A stretch of 32,109 bases of DNA, taken from contig CAISZK010000201.1 in assembly GCA_903889915.1 (NCBI GenBank), positions 1 through 32,109 on the forward strand, read 5' to 3'. Under the pieces are notes generated by a model that was not told the DNA's origin, did not search any database, and saw only the letters and a program-made list of their open reading frames with translations. Origin of the DNA: an uncultured Bacteroidota bacterium. Its GTDB lineage: Bacteria > Bacteroidota > Bacteroidia > Bacteroidales > CG2-30-32-10. The stretch's first letter is position 1. The number at the start of each line of letters is the position of its first letter. Shown here piece by piece: positions 7,377 through 15,713 of this stretch. The position numbers were made by a program, and so were the translations under genes.

Positions 7377-7952
7377 CTAATTTAATTGTGTTGAAAATTC
7401 CTTCAAATCCCGTGCCCAAAAGCAAACCACTTCAGGATGATCTTTGGCCATGACCGGATCTTCATTTACCAGCACAGTGATCATGCTCAACCGGTGTCCG
7501 AATTCCATATCACTAAAGGAATCACCGGCCATCACTGCTTTTTTAAAATTGATCTCCGGAAATTTTTTCTTTGCTTTGAGAGCCATGCCGACATTGGGCT
7601 TCCTGTCTATATTATGCAGACTTTCCCTGGTAAGTGGTGCGTAAAAAATGGCATCAATTGCTCCGCCATTTTTTTCAATTTCCTTCAACATTTTTTCATG
7701 CAATGCGGCAAGTTCATTCTCAGTTATTATTCCTTTGCCAATGCATTGTTGGTTTGTTACAATAACAACCTTTCCGAAAATCTTATTAAAGCTTTTGATG
7801 GCATCAAGCACACCCGGTAAAAATTCAAAATCTTCCCAACGCAGGATATAATTGCCAATTATTCTTTTGTTGACCACTCCATCCCTGTCAAGAAAAAGTG
7901 TCCAGGTTTTATCAATGTTATATTCTTTTAAATTCACTTTGCGCTTTTTCAT
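7377..7952 (-). CDS. gmhB: D-glycero-D-manno-heptose bisphosphate phosphatase-like HAD protein (GmhB-like)
   Basis: 191 residues from the ATG at 7950-7952. The frame is open further upstream to 8072, but that would overlap hddC by 155 bases and add a tail unlike the family; the chosen start overlaps by 35 bases. It is a HAD-IIIA phosphatase: nucleophile Asp22 and acid Asp24 in LFLDRDGVVN, motif 2 VIVTNQQ, RKPNVGM, and the metal-binding AGDSFSDMEF. GmhB removes the C7 phosphate of D-glycero-D-manno-heptose 1,7-bisphosphate; here it would supply heptose 1-phosphate to HddC. The Cys-rich zinc loop usual in GmhB before the RKP motif is absent (YAPLTRESLHNIDRKP has no Cys). The role rests on the neighbouring gmhA and hddC. 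Confidence 0.82.
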   Translation of the reverse strand: MKKRKVNLKEYNIDKTWTLFLDRDGVVNKRIIGNYILRWEDFEFLPGVLDAIKSFNKIFGKVVIVTNQQCIGKGIITENELAALHEKMLKEIEKNGGAIDAIFYAPLTRESLHNIDRKPNVGMALKAKKKFPEINFKKAVMAGDSFSDMEFGHRLSMITVLVNEDPVMAKDHPEVVCFWARDLKEFSTQLN

Positions 7953-8619
7953 AATCTTCAGGAATACCAATGTCAAGAAAATATCCATTGGAAGGGTATC
8001 CGCAAAATTTAATTTTGTAATAGTATTGTTCCAAATAATCTTTTTCGAAGGAAAATTTCTCAGCAAAAACATGCTTGATAAAAATCTTTTTGTTCAGAAG
8101 ATAAACCCCGCCATTGATCATTCCTTGCCCTGGTTTATTTTTCTTTTCAGAAAAACCAGTTATTCTGTTTCCACTGGTGATCTCTACGCTTCCGTACCTT
8201 TGCACATCCTCCATATTTTTTAGGGCCAAAGAAACTTCAACTTTTTCCTTTCTGTGCATCGAATAAAATGAAGAAATGTCAACTTTGAATAAAGTATCAG
8301 CATTCACTATCAGGACATCATTGAATTCTGCGTATTCCAACGCTCTTTTAATACCACCGCCGGTTCCCAGAGGGGTATCTTCTACGGAATAAACAACCTC
8401 GCAGCCTTTATAATTATTGGAAAAATGGTTTTTAAAAACTTCGTGTCGGTAACCAACAGAAAAAATAAATTTGTTGACATTCTGCTCGATCAGGTAATCC
8501 ATGATGTATTCAACAAAAGGTCTGCCACAAACAAGAGCCATGGGTTTGGGCAGATCGGGAACTGCTTTCTGCAACCTTGTTCCTAAACCGCCGGCAAGTA
8601 AAATAACTTCATTTTTCAT
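7918..8619 (-). CDS. hddC: D-glycero-alpha-D-manno-heptose 1-phosphate guanylyltransferase (HddC)
   Basis: 233 residues, a sugar-phosphate nucleotidyltransferase of the GT-A-like fold. Visible motifs are the nucleotide-binding LAGGLGTRL (8-16) with PKPM (24-27), GTGGGIKRAL (85-94), and the metal site NADTLF (Asp108). It would transfer GMP from GTP to D-glycero-alpha-D-manno-heptose 1-phosphate. Sequence alone does not separate GTP from other NTP use; the specificity is taken from the gene neighbours. Its ATG overlaps the gmhA stop (ATGA type, 8616-8619) and its end overlaps the gmhB-like start, so gmhA-hddC-gmhB are translationally coupled. Confidence 0.88.
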   Translation of the reverse strand: MKNEVILLAGGLGTRLQKAVPDLPKPMALVCGRPFVEYIMDYLIEQNVNKFIFSVGYRHEVFKNHFSNNYKGCEVVYSVEDTPLGTGGGIKRALEYAEFNDVLIVNADTLFKVDISSFYSMHRKEKVEVSLALKNMEDVQRYGSVEITSGNRITGFSEKKNKPGQGMINGGVYLLNKKIFIKHVFAEKFSFEKDYLEQYYYKIKFCGYPSNGYFLDIGIPEDYEKAQSEFKRI

Positions 8620-9188
8620 TTTGGGAAAATATTTGATTCAACAATTTCGCACAGGATATGTCCTATTGTGATGTGAGATTCCTGTATGCGTGCTGTGTTT
8701 TCTGAGGGCACATTGATCAACACATCTGAAAGATCTTTCATTTTACCACCAGTAGCGCCGGTCATCCCTATGGTTACCATTCCTGATTTCTTTGCACATT
8801 CAAATGCTTTTATCACATTCGGAGAGTTGCCGGAAGTTGAAAGTCCTACAAGAATATCACCTTTATTTCCGCAACCTTTAACCAGGCGGGCATATACTTC
8901 ATCGTAGCCATAGTCATTGGCAACAGCCGTGAGATACGAAGTGTTTACATGAAGAGCCTCGGATGGCAGAGGATCGCGGTCGTAGTTAAACCTGCCTGAA
9001 AGTTCTGCAGCCAGATGTTGTGCATCAGCTGCACTGCCACCATTGCCACAAAACAGGACTTTTCCTTTCGACTTCAGTGATAAAATCATTTCATTTGCTG
9101 CTTTTTCAATAGAGCCAATTAATACGGCATCATCAATGATTTTATTTTTAACCGAAACAGAATCTTTTATTGCCTGCCTGATATCCAT
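8616..9188 (-). CDS. gmhA: Sedoheptulose 7-phosphate isomerase (GmhA)
   Basis: 190 residues, a SIS-domain isomerase converting sedoheptulose 7-phosphate to D-glycero-D-manno-heptose 7-phosphate in the cytoplasm. Motifs are the phosphate loop GNGGSAADAQHLAAEL (48-63), GLSTSGNSPNV (115-125), and RIQESHITIGH (167-177). His58, Glu62, Gln169 and His177 line up with the metal and catalytic residues of the E. coli enzyme. It is the first gene of a tight three-gene operon (gmhA, hddC, gmhB). A -7 box lies about 16 bases upstream of the start. Confidence 0.95.
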   Translation of the reverse strand: MDIRQAIKDSVSVKNKIIDDAVLIGSIEKAANEMILSLKSKGKVLFCGNGGSAADAQHLAAELSGRFNYDRDPLPSEALHVNTSYLTAVANDYGYDEVYARLVKGCGNKGDILVGLSTSGNSPNVIKAFECAKKSGMVTIGMTGATGGKMKDLSDVLINVPSENTARIQESHITIGHILCEIVESNIFPK

Positions 9189-9204
9189 ATTTAAGAAATT
9201 TCAG

Positions 9205-9212
9205 CAAAGATA
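9205..9212 (-). promoter_or_regulatory. Candidate -7 promoter box of gmhA operon
   Basis: On the minus strand this reads TATCTTTG, matching TAnnTTTG. It is 16 bases before the gmhA ATG, giving a leader of roughly 12 bases. No convincing -33 TTG was seen. Confidence 0.45.
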
Positions 9213-9433
9213 AGAAATTTGCGTTTTCTGTTAGCAGTTCAGAGATTTTGTTTGAATATAAATGAACATAAGTTAGTAACAGCACCATCCATCATTACTC
9301 CCTAATGAAACAATTTTGAATCACCAGCAATTTATCGTAGTAAACCTTTGATGGGCCAAATTTCGAAATAAAATTTTCAACTGTTCTTTATACGTTTTAC
9401 AACGCTTATTCTATCTGGAATTCATTGAATAGG

Positions 9434-10837
9434 TTACCTTTTTCTCCAATAAAAATAAAACGGAATTCCTGTAAGGATCAGACCAATGCCGACAAGGCTT
9501 TCCACAGGTCGCTGAACAAAAGAACTGACGACAAGTACAAGACAGAAAATAATAAATAATGCAGGGATCACAGGATATCCGAATATCTTTTCCTTATAAT
9601 GATCTCTAATTTTTAAAACAAATAATCCAAAAGCGCCGGACCCATAGAATATAAATGCGGCAAAAATCAGCATGTCCGTAAGCTGATCAAATGTGCCCGA
9701 CATCACCAGCAAACACGACCACACGCATTGAATGAATAAAGCCCTGTGAGGTGTTTTATATTTTGAATGAGCCTTGTCAACATTGCGAAAAAACAAGCCC
9801 TCTTTTGCCATCGCATAATAAATGCGTGACGATGACATGATGCTGCTGTTGGTGGTTCCGAAAGTTGAAATGAGAATAAGAGATGAAATAATTATAAAAC
9901 CGGCAGGTCCCATCACTGTTTTCGTTATTTCTGCTGCAGCAATATTATTTTGAGCTCCCGCCATTGCAGCATACGAATCCACGGGCATGACATAAAGAAA
10001 TGCATAATTGACCACAAGGTAAAAAGCGGTAACAATAAGCACACCCCCGATAATTGAAATAGGAAGATCTCTCTTGGGATTTTTCACTTCCCCTGCAAGA
10101 AACGTGATGTTGACCCAACCATCGAAAGCCCAAAAGGCACTGAGCATAGCCGCAAAGACAATGCTTGTCAGTCCCCAAAAATTCAAGCTGCTTATTTCAC
10201 CATAATGTTGCGATTGTTGATGTAGATTGGCACTGCTTCCAATGCCTGAACCAAAACAAATTCCCAGTAAAAACAATATGCCAAGCAACTTGGCAATGGT
10301 GAAAAAGTTGACAGTCCAGCCTCCGTATTGTACACCAAAATAATTAATGAGTGTGATCAGAATGATGATCAATATTGCGATTCCTTTCACTCCGATATTA
10401 TCAAACGGATAGATGATACCAAACAAACCAATATTTGATATAGCTTCAGAGAATGTCGGGAGTTTTGTCATATTGTTAACCGACTGACTGAACACATAAG
10501 CTATGGAAGCAATGGATGCGGATTGTATGACAGCAAAGGCTGTCCAGCCATAAAGAAATGAAAAAAACTTTCCGAAAATGATCTTTAAATACTGATACTC
10601 CCCTCCTGCTTCTTTGTTTATTCTTGAAAGTCCCGAATAGCTGATTGCACCAAACAAAGTAATGATTCCCGCCAGCAACCAGCAGAGGAGAATAAGGTTT
10701 GACGAATACAAAGTCCCTGCCATAGGAGCAACTTTCTTGAAGATGCCTGAGCCTATCATGGAACATATCACAACCATCAGGGCACTGAATAACCCAAGCT
10801 TTCTTGAAAGACCAGATTTTTCTGAAGGATGAGACAT
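9434..10837 (-). CDS. APC-family amino acid permease
   Basis: 467 residues with about 12 hydrophobic membrane segments spread over the whole length, typical for the amino acid-polyamine-organocation family. TM1 carries the unwound-helix motif GSGIF (29-33) after VVICSMI, and the GEVKNPKRDLP loop after TM6 is a family signature. This should be an inner-membrane secondary transporter of amino acids, exchange or proton-coupled; the substrate cannot be read from the sequence. It is monocistronic in appearance: its own -7 box upstream and 245 bases of spacer downstream to gmhA. Confidence 0.92.
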   Translation of the reverse strand: MSHPSEKSGLSRKLGLFSALMVVICSMIGSGIFKKVAPMAGTLYSSNLILLCWLLAGIITLFGAISYSGLSRINKEAGGEYQYLKIIFGKFFSFLYGWTAFAVIQSASIASIAYVFSQSVNNMTKLPTFSEAISNIGLFGIIYPFDNIGVKGIAILIIILITLINYFGVQYGGWTVNFFTIAKLLGILFLLGICFGSGIGSSANLHQQSQHYGEISSLNFWGLTSIVFAAMLSAFWAFDGWVNITFLAGEVKNPKRDLPISIIGGVLIVTAFYLVVNYAFLYVMPVDSYAAMAGAQNNIAAAEITKTVMGPAGFIIISSLILISTFGTTNSSIMSSSRIYYAMAKEGLFFRNVDKAHSKYKTPHRALFIQCVWSCLLVMSGTFDQLTDMLIFAAFIFYGSGAFGLFVLKIRDHYKEKIFGYPVIPALFIIFCLVLVVSSFVQRPVESLVGIGLILTGIPFYFYWRKR

Positions 10838-10867
10838 AAGTTGAAAAGAGTAATTCTAAAAACTTCG

Positions 10868-10875
10868 CAAAAGTA
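10868..10875 (-). promoter_or_regulatory. Candidate -7 promoter box of the APC permease gene
   Basis: The minus strand reads TACTTTTG (TAnnTTTG), 30 bases ahead of the ATG. No good -33 element at the usual distance. Confidence 0.4.
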
Positions 10876-10979
10876 TGCAATTTGAGTTTAAATGACACCT
10901 GAATATGATTGGAAATTTGTCAGCCAACCAGTGTTATCAGCATCCTTCATATCCCATTTCCCATTAAAAAAAATTGTGT

Positions 10980-11009
10980 AAAAAAACGCCCCCTTTTCAG
11001 AGAGCGTTT
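10980..11009 (-). terminator. Intrinsic terminator of the acyl-CoA dehydrogenase gene
   Basis: On the minus strand AAACGCTCTC, loop TGAAAA, GGGGGCGTTT forms a 10-bp stem with two G-U pairs. A run of T follows (A-tract 10980-10986 on the plus strand). It lies 57 bases after the stop at 11066. Confidence 0.8.
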
Positions 11010-11065
11010 GATCTTTTCATTAAACAAGAATTTCAATCTTTCGATTTCCGCAAAAACTGACTTTT

Positions 11066-12850
11066 CTAAAACCTATAGGTATTATCTTCTATCAACTTGG
11101 ATGCAATTCTTCTTCTGGCTTCTTTCAGGTTCACCTGTTCAACGGTGGTAAGCTTTCTTAAGCCATTCATGATCTTTGTATATTCTTCACCTGTGGCAAA
11201 TGAATTCAAAGCATCCATTGCAGATTTGTAAATTGACGAAGCTGCTTCATAAAGAAACACGTCGCAGATGTCTTTATAAACTGGAAATTCCTGCTCGCTT
11301 TTTATGCCCTGCAGTTTTTCCACTCTTAAAACAAGCGATTCGGCTGCATAAAGATGAATAAGCATATCGGAAATGCTCATCATAATTTCCTGCTCGGTGC
11401 TGTATTGTTTGCAAATGGAGTCGTAAGCTTTTCCGAGCATTAAAATGACAGCTTTCTTAAGATTCTCTACGTAGAAATATTTCTTTTCAAAATATCCTGT
11501 AACAGAAGTTGAGTCTTCTTGAATATCATTCAGTGTGTCGTAAATTGATCTTGAAAAACTGAACAATTCGCAATTGGCTTTTTTGGCCATTTTCAGAAAC
11601 ATGTCAGAAGCGACAAGGCGATTGATCTCATTGGTTCCCTCAAATATTCTGTTGATGCGGGAGTCACGGTAAGCCTTGTCAACAGGCATTTCTGCTGAAA
11701 AACCCATTCCTCCATGAATCTGTACAGCTTCGTCAACGATGTAATCAAGATTCTCCGAACCGAGAACTTTCAGAATGGCTGCTTCCATTGCATATTCGCC
11801 CAATGCTTCAAGATAAGCCTGCGCCTTCTCCATACCATCTGCAATATGCATTTTGATGGTTTCATCAACATATTTGCTTGTGCGGTAAACAGCGCCTTCA
11901 CTGACAAACTGACGGATGACCTGTTCTGATAACTTGTATTTTATTGCACCAAAATTGGCAATGTGAGTACCAAACTGCTTACGTTCGTTGGCATAATTTA
12001 CAGAATGCATAATTGCCCTGCGTCCGGCACCGAGTGAGTTTGCGCCAAGTTTAATACGGCCGATATGCAGAATGTTCAATGCGATTCTAAAACCTTCGCC
12101 TCTCTTGCCAAGCATATTTTCAACCGGAACCATGCAGTCGTTAAAGAATATCTGCACTGTTGATGAACCTTTGATGCCCATCTTTTTTTCTTCAGGGTTA
12201 AAAGAAACACCCGGGAAGTTGCGCTCTACTATAAAAGCGCTAAGAATTTTGTCATTATCAATTTTGGCGAAAACTGTCAGCACATCAGCAAAACCACCAT
12301 TGGTGATCCACATCTTCTGACCATTCAGAATATAATGTTTACCATCTTCTGAAAGTACGGCTTTTGTTTTTCCTGAGTTGGCATCTGATCCTGCATTAGG
12401 CTCAGTCAGGCAGTAGGCACCTGCATATTCGCCTGAAGCAAGCTTTGGCAAATACTTCGTTTTCTGTTCCTCTGATCCATAGTATAAAATCGGTAAAGAA
12501 CCTATGCCCGTATGGGCTGAAAAAGCAACTGCAAAAGAATATCCTGCACCCAAAACATCAGATGCAAGCATTGAAGTGACAAAAGATTGTCCAAATCCAC
12601 CGTACTCTTCGGGAATGGAAATACCCATCAAACCCAATTCACCTGCTTTGGAGATAAGGCCCCTCATAATACCCGGTTCCATGCTGTCAATCCTGTCAAG
12701 ATTAGGAAAAACTTCTTTTTCAAGAAAGTCCTGACACATGCCGGAGATCATCTTCTGTTCTTCATCAAATTCTTCAGGAATAAAAACGTCTAAAGCTTTT
12801 GATTTAGTTAAAAGGAATTCGCCGCCACCTAAAACTTTATTATTTTTCAT
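11066..12850 (-). CDS. Acyl-CoA dehydrogenase, long form
   Basis: 594 residues, against ~380 for short/medium-chain enzymes. The first ~420 residues are the canonical flavoprotein core: FAD/substrate loops YCLTEPNAGSDANSGKT and WITNGGFADVLTVFAKI, then QIHGGMGFSAEMPVDKAYRD and the catalytic base Glu404 in RIFEGTNEINRL. The extra ~170 helical C-terminal residues recall the VLCAD/ACAD9 group and the long bacterial homologues. It would oxidise an acyl-CoA to the 2-enoyl-CoA and pass electrons to ETF in beta-oxidation; the chain length preferred is not evident. No other beta-oxidation gene is in the window. It has its own promoter (12870-12899) and terminator, so it is a single-gene unit. Confidence 0.93.
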   Translation of the reverse strand: MKNNKVLGGGEFLLTKSKALDVFIPEEFDEEQKMISGMCQDFLEKEVFPNLDRIDSMEPGIMRGLISKAGELGLMGISIPEEYGGFGQSFVTSMLASDVLGAGYSFAVAFSAHTGIGSLPILYYGSEEQKTKYLPKLASGEYAGAYCLTEPNAGSDANSGKTKAVLSEDGKHYILNGQKMWITNGGFADVLTVFAKIDNDKILSAFIVERNFPGVSFNPEEKKMGIKGSSTVQIFFNDCMVPVENMLGKRGEGFRIALNILHIGRIKLGANSLGAGRRAIMHSVNYANERKQFGTHIANFGAIKYKLSEQVIRQFVSEGAVYRTSKYVDETIKMHIADGMEKAQAYLEALGEYAMEAAILKVLGSENLDYIVDEAVQIHGGMGFSAEMPVDKAYRDSRINRIFEGTNEINRLVASDMFLKMAKKANCELFSFSRSIYDTLNDIQEDSTSVTGYFEKKYFYVENLKKAVILMLGKAYDSICKQYSTEQEIMMSISDMLIHLYAAESLVLRVEKLQGIKSEQEFPVYKDICDVFLYEAASSIYKSAMDALNSFATGEEYTKIMNGLRKLTTVEQVNLKEARRRIASKLIEDNTYRF

Positions 12851-12869
12851 TTTTTAAAAATTTAGCTTG

Positions 12870-12899
12870 CAAAAGTACTAGATAATATTTAGCAAACAA
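12870..12899 (-). promoter_or_regulatory. Promoter of the acyl-CoA dehydrogenase gene
   Basis: On the minus strand TTG (12899-12897), 19 bases, then TACTTTTG (12877-12870). This is the best-spaced -33/-7 pair I found in the window. The expected leader is about 13-15 bases. Confidence 0.6.
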
Positions 12900-13129
12900 C
12901 ATGATAATATTAAACAGCAAATAAATGTTGAAGATAAGTATCAGCATAAATTTCAATAAAAAAATTAATATAACTGATAACTAAGAATAAACACATCTCA
13001 ATGAAAGAGTCAGTTAAATCAATTCAGGAGAAATAAATTTTCAACAATATTTTGTTAATAAAATTTGACAGAGGCTGTTCCCGATTTTATTTATGCGGTA
13101 AACAAAAGATATGCAGGAGTGACCATCCT

Positions 13130-14152
13130 TTATATTTTCCAGGTAGAAAGCCCTGTTGTTGTAAATTCGTAACGTTTGGCCTGCCCGCCAAAAGCATTGA
13201 GTGCTTCAATAACTTTATACCGTGTATTTCCCGGACAATAAAAGAAAATAAAACCACCACCACCTGCACCTGATATTTTACCTCCAGTAGCGCCATTCTT
13301 CATTGCTGTTAAATAGAGATCATCAATGAACTTGTTTGAAACACCTGCAGCCAGTTGTTTTTTATACTTCCAACCAAAATCAAGTATCTTACCAATTTCA
13401 TCAATATTTCCTTTCAGCAAACATTCTTTCATCATGATGGCTTGCTCCTTGAGTTTATGCATTGCATCAATTGACTTCATGTTTTTTTCACGAACATTTT
13501 TCTGTTGTTTTTCAATGATCGCAGAAGACATGCGACTGGTTTCAGTGTAATACAAAACCAAATTGTTTGCGAGTTCAGCAAGGTGATGGTCTTTCACGCG
13601 GAGCGGGTTTACGATCACTTTGTCGTTCTTCATAAACTCCATAAAATTGACGCCTCCAAAAGTTGCAGAATACTGGTCCTGCTTTCCACCGGCCATTCCA
13701 AGATCAATGCGTTCTATCTCATAAGCCAGATGGGCAATGTCGTATTCACCCAATGGCAATTTCAGCCATTCACAAAAAGCGCCCAGTATGGCAACCATCA
13801 AAGTAGATGAAGTGCCAAGTCCTGATCCTGCAGGAGCATCAACGAAAGTAGATATCTCGAAAGACAATGGTTTTTTTGTAAAATCTTTTACAATTCTATT
13901 ATAGACGCCTTTCAACAAGTCAAGTTTCCCGTCAATAAGCAGTTTTGATGAGGACTTGATCGAGTATTCTTCATTTTTGTCAATGGAACGAAAGACAATT
14001 TTGCCATTGTCTGTAGGCATGATGGTAGCAAAAGCATACATACTGATGGTGGCATTGAGAATAGCACCACCGAACAGATCAGAATATGGGGCTACATCTG
14101 TACCGCCCCCTGCAAGACCAAGACGCAAAGGAGCTTTACTGCGGATAAGCAT
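13130..14152 (-). CDS. hddA: D-glycero-alpha-D-manno-heptose 7-phosphate kinase (HddA), GHMP family
   Basis: 340 residues. GHMP kinase features are the N-terminal APLRLGLAGGGTDVAPY (7-23), the ATP loop DAPAGSGLGTSS (105-116), and the C-terminal GGKISGAGGGGFIFF. The RLGLAGGGTD start is typical for HddA-type and related sugar kinases. It would phosphorylate C1 of D-glycero-D-manno-heptose 7-phosphate, the step between GmhA and GmhB in the GDP-heptose route. It is separated from gmhA-hddC-gmhB by the permease and dehydrogenase genes (about 4 kb). A -7 box precedes it; no clear terminator follows. Confidence 0.88.
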   Translation of the reverse strand: MLIRSKAPLRLGLAGGGTDVAPYSDLFGGAILNATISMYAFATIMPTDNGKIVFRSIDKNEEYSIKSSSKLLIDGKLDLLKGVYNRIVKDFTKKPLSFEISTFVDAPAGSGLGTSSTLMVAILGAFCEWLKLPLGEYDIAHLAYEIERIDLGMAGGKQDQYSATFGGVNFMEFMKNDKVIVNPLRVKDHHLAELANNLVLYYTETSRMSSAIIEKQQKNVREKNMKSIDAMHKLKEQAIMMKECLLKGNIDEIGKILDFGWKYKKQLAAGVSNKFIDDLYLTAMKNGATGGKISGAGGGGFIFFYCPGNTRYKVIEALNAFGGQAKRYEFTTTGLSTWKI

Positions 14153-14173
14153 AAAAAAGAATTTTATTTTTTA

Positions 14174-14181
14174 CAAAGATA
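14174..14181 (-). promoter_or_regulatory. Candidate -7 promoter box of hddA
   Basis: The minus strand reads TATCTTTG, 21 bases before the hddA ATG (leader about 16 bases). The -33 element is not evident. Confidence 0.45.
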
Positions 14182-14421
14182 CAAATTTTGTTTGTTGTCG
14201 GTGGTTCATCGTTATTGTTGTAGTAGTTTTGAAGTTGTTCTGAGAGGATTGTTTAAAATTTAAGGCTTAAATTCCAAAGATATGATGATACAATTTGCTC
14301 AAATTAAATGGCGACAATAATTGGATAGTTAAAAGTCAAAGTAATTACAGATGAAAACCTGGTGAAATACCTCAGTATGTAAAAGATTACCTGATCCACC
14401 GTGAGTAAAAGATTAATAAAA

Positions 14422-14459
14422 TGAGCAGTAATAGTATTTTAAAATATTATTACTGCTCA
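14422..14459 (-). terminator. 38-bp palindromic terminator after gldN
   Basis: TGAGCAGTAATAGTATTTT directly abuts its near-perfect complement (19-bp arms, one G-U). Reading on the minus strand it is followed by TTTTATTAATCTTTT, as expected for an intrinsic terminator 30 bases after the gldN stop. Further on, GTAAAAGATTA occurs twice (14379-14389 and 14405-14415). Apart from the hddA -7 box, the rest of 14153-14421 shows nothing. Confidence 0.8.
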
Positions 14460-14489
14460 CACAACTAAATGTTTGAAATTTACTTCCGG

Positions 14490-15320
14490 CTAATATTCCC
14501 AAAGATCATGCTCTGTCAGGAAAATGTCGTTTTTAATTCTGTCCGACTCAAGCAAAGCATCCATTCCTTTCGCATATTCCTGTATAGTTCGATCATAAAC
14601 ATTGGATTCTTTATAAATATAACTGCCGAACATTCGCTTAAAGAAAAGATCATCATAAGTCAAACGCTGCACTGTATTGAAACGGTTGAACACTTTTGCT
14701 TTTACAAATACATTCCTTGCTTGTGGAAAATAAACCCAGAATAAAGGTTTTGACCCTTTTAAAGTCACACCATCGCTTTCATATTCTTCAAGTATAGGAC
14801 AAATTCCAATAATTCTGACATCCATCACCGATCGTTGTTTGTCAAAAAACCAGTCTTCCTTTAGTCTTATTTTCGTAACCGTTGTCGGGTCGAATTTCTT
14901 TACGATAGTCGTTTCAACCATGTTGTAAGGAGGCTCTGTTTGTGGCAGAGTCACGTGTTCAGTATCCGTCAGGCTTGCATAGATCTGCTGAACACTAAAC
15001 GGAATATAAAACTGGTCATCACCAGGTTCAAAAGCTGTAATAGAAGAATCCTTCAAAGCATCAAGCAATACCTGCATGAAGCTTTTAAGTCCATCTACTG
15101 CTACAGTAGGATAGTAAAACGGCAGGTTGATCTTTTCTCTCATATCAATTACCCGCCAAATTCTTTTCGACCAGAAGACATCAGCCTCCCGGAGGGGTGA
15201 ATAAGGAACCACACTTTTTGCACTGTCCGCATCATAGACATTTGGTCTTTGAGCGTTTACGAAGGAAACACCTGTTGAAAGTATCAGCAGGCACACAATT
15301 TTTGAAATGAATGTTTTCAT
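14490..15320 (-). CDS. gldN: Gliding motility / type IX secretion protein GldN (PorN)
   Basis: 276 residues with a signal peptide (MKTFISKIVCLLILSTGVSF, VNAQ). The mature part has the GldN pattern: VPYSPLREADVFWSKRIWR followed by IDMREKINLPFYYP, KIRLKEDWFFDKQRSVMDVR, IIGICPILEEY, PLFWVYFPQARNV, LTYDDLFFKRMFGSYIYKES and NVYDR. GldN/PorN sits in the periplasm with the lipoprotein GldK/PorK, forming the ring of the T9SS under the outer membrane. Normally gldK-L-M-N are contiguous; here gldN stands alone with its own terminator, and gldL and gldM are not in the window. It could be a second or relocated copy. The start follows a 390-base spacer. Confidence 0.93.
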   Translation of the reverse strand: MKTFISKIVCLLILSTGVSFVNAQRPNVYDADSAKSVVPYSPLREADVFWSKRIWRVIDMREKINLPFYYPTVAVDGLKSFMQVLLDALKDSSITAFEPGDDQFYIPFSVQQIYASLTDTEHVTLPQTEPPYNMVETTIVKKFDPTTVTKIRLKEDWFFDKQRSVMDVRIIGICPILEEYESDGVTLKGSKPLFWVYFPQARNVFVKAKVFNRFNTVQRLTYDDLFFKRMFGSYIYKESNVYDRTIQEYAKGMDALLESDRIKNDIFLTEHDLWEY

Positions 15321-15713
15321 GACTGATAGTTTTTAATGAATAATAACTTGAACTTTCTACTACCAGTATAACGCTCGACAAATATGATTTATTGTGTGAA
15401 AATGAAAATTTCTTAAAAAAAGTTAAAGGAATTTTTAAGGTAAAAAATCCAAATTCAAAGATGCTGCAAAATCAAGGGAATGCTGATTTGACGGGCATTT
15501 CAGCCAATTGAAATTATCATAAAAATTCTGTCTGATTTGAAATTATTTGATGTTTTTTATTGGAAAAATGTTTGATTATTGGAGAAATGTTTTAGACTCG
15601 GTTTATAAGAATTGTTTAGGGTGAGTAAGCGATAAACAAAGAAGAAGGAATCCAATATTCTCAAGGTAACTTTGAACTATTCCCAACTTTAAACTTTGAA
15701 TGAACAGGTAATT
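15321..15713. other. Intergenic spacer, no gene seen
   Basis: 393 bases of AT-rich DNA upstream of gldN and downstream of the GT4 gene. I see a near-miss -7 box on the minus strand (CATATTTG, 15374-15381), a 19-base direct repeat built on ATTGGARAAATGTTT (15558-15592), and a short AACTTTAAACTTTGAA repeat near the GT4 stop (15684-15700). No ORF, tRNA or clear terminator is visible. Confidence 0.6.

Noticed and set aside
7953-8072. Longer N-terminus for the GmhB-like protein (start at 8072)
   Set aside because: It would overlap hddC by 155 bases and add 40 residues unlike the HAD-IIIA family. The ATG at 7952 puts the LDRDG motif at the normal distance.
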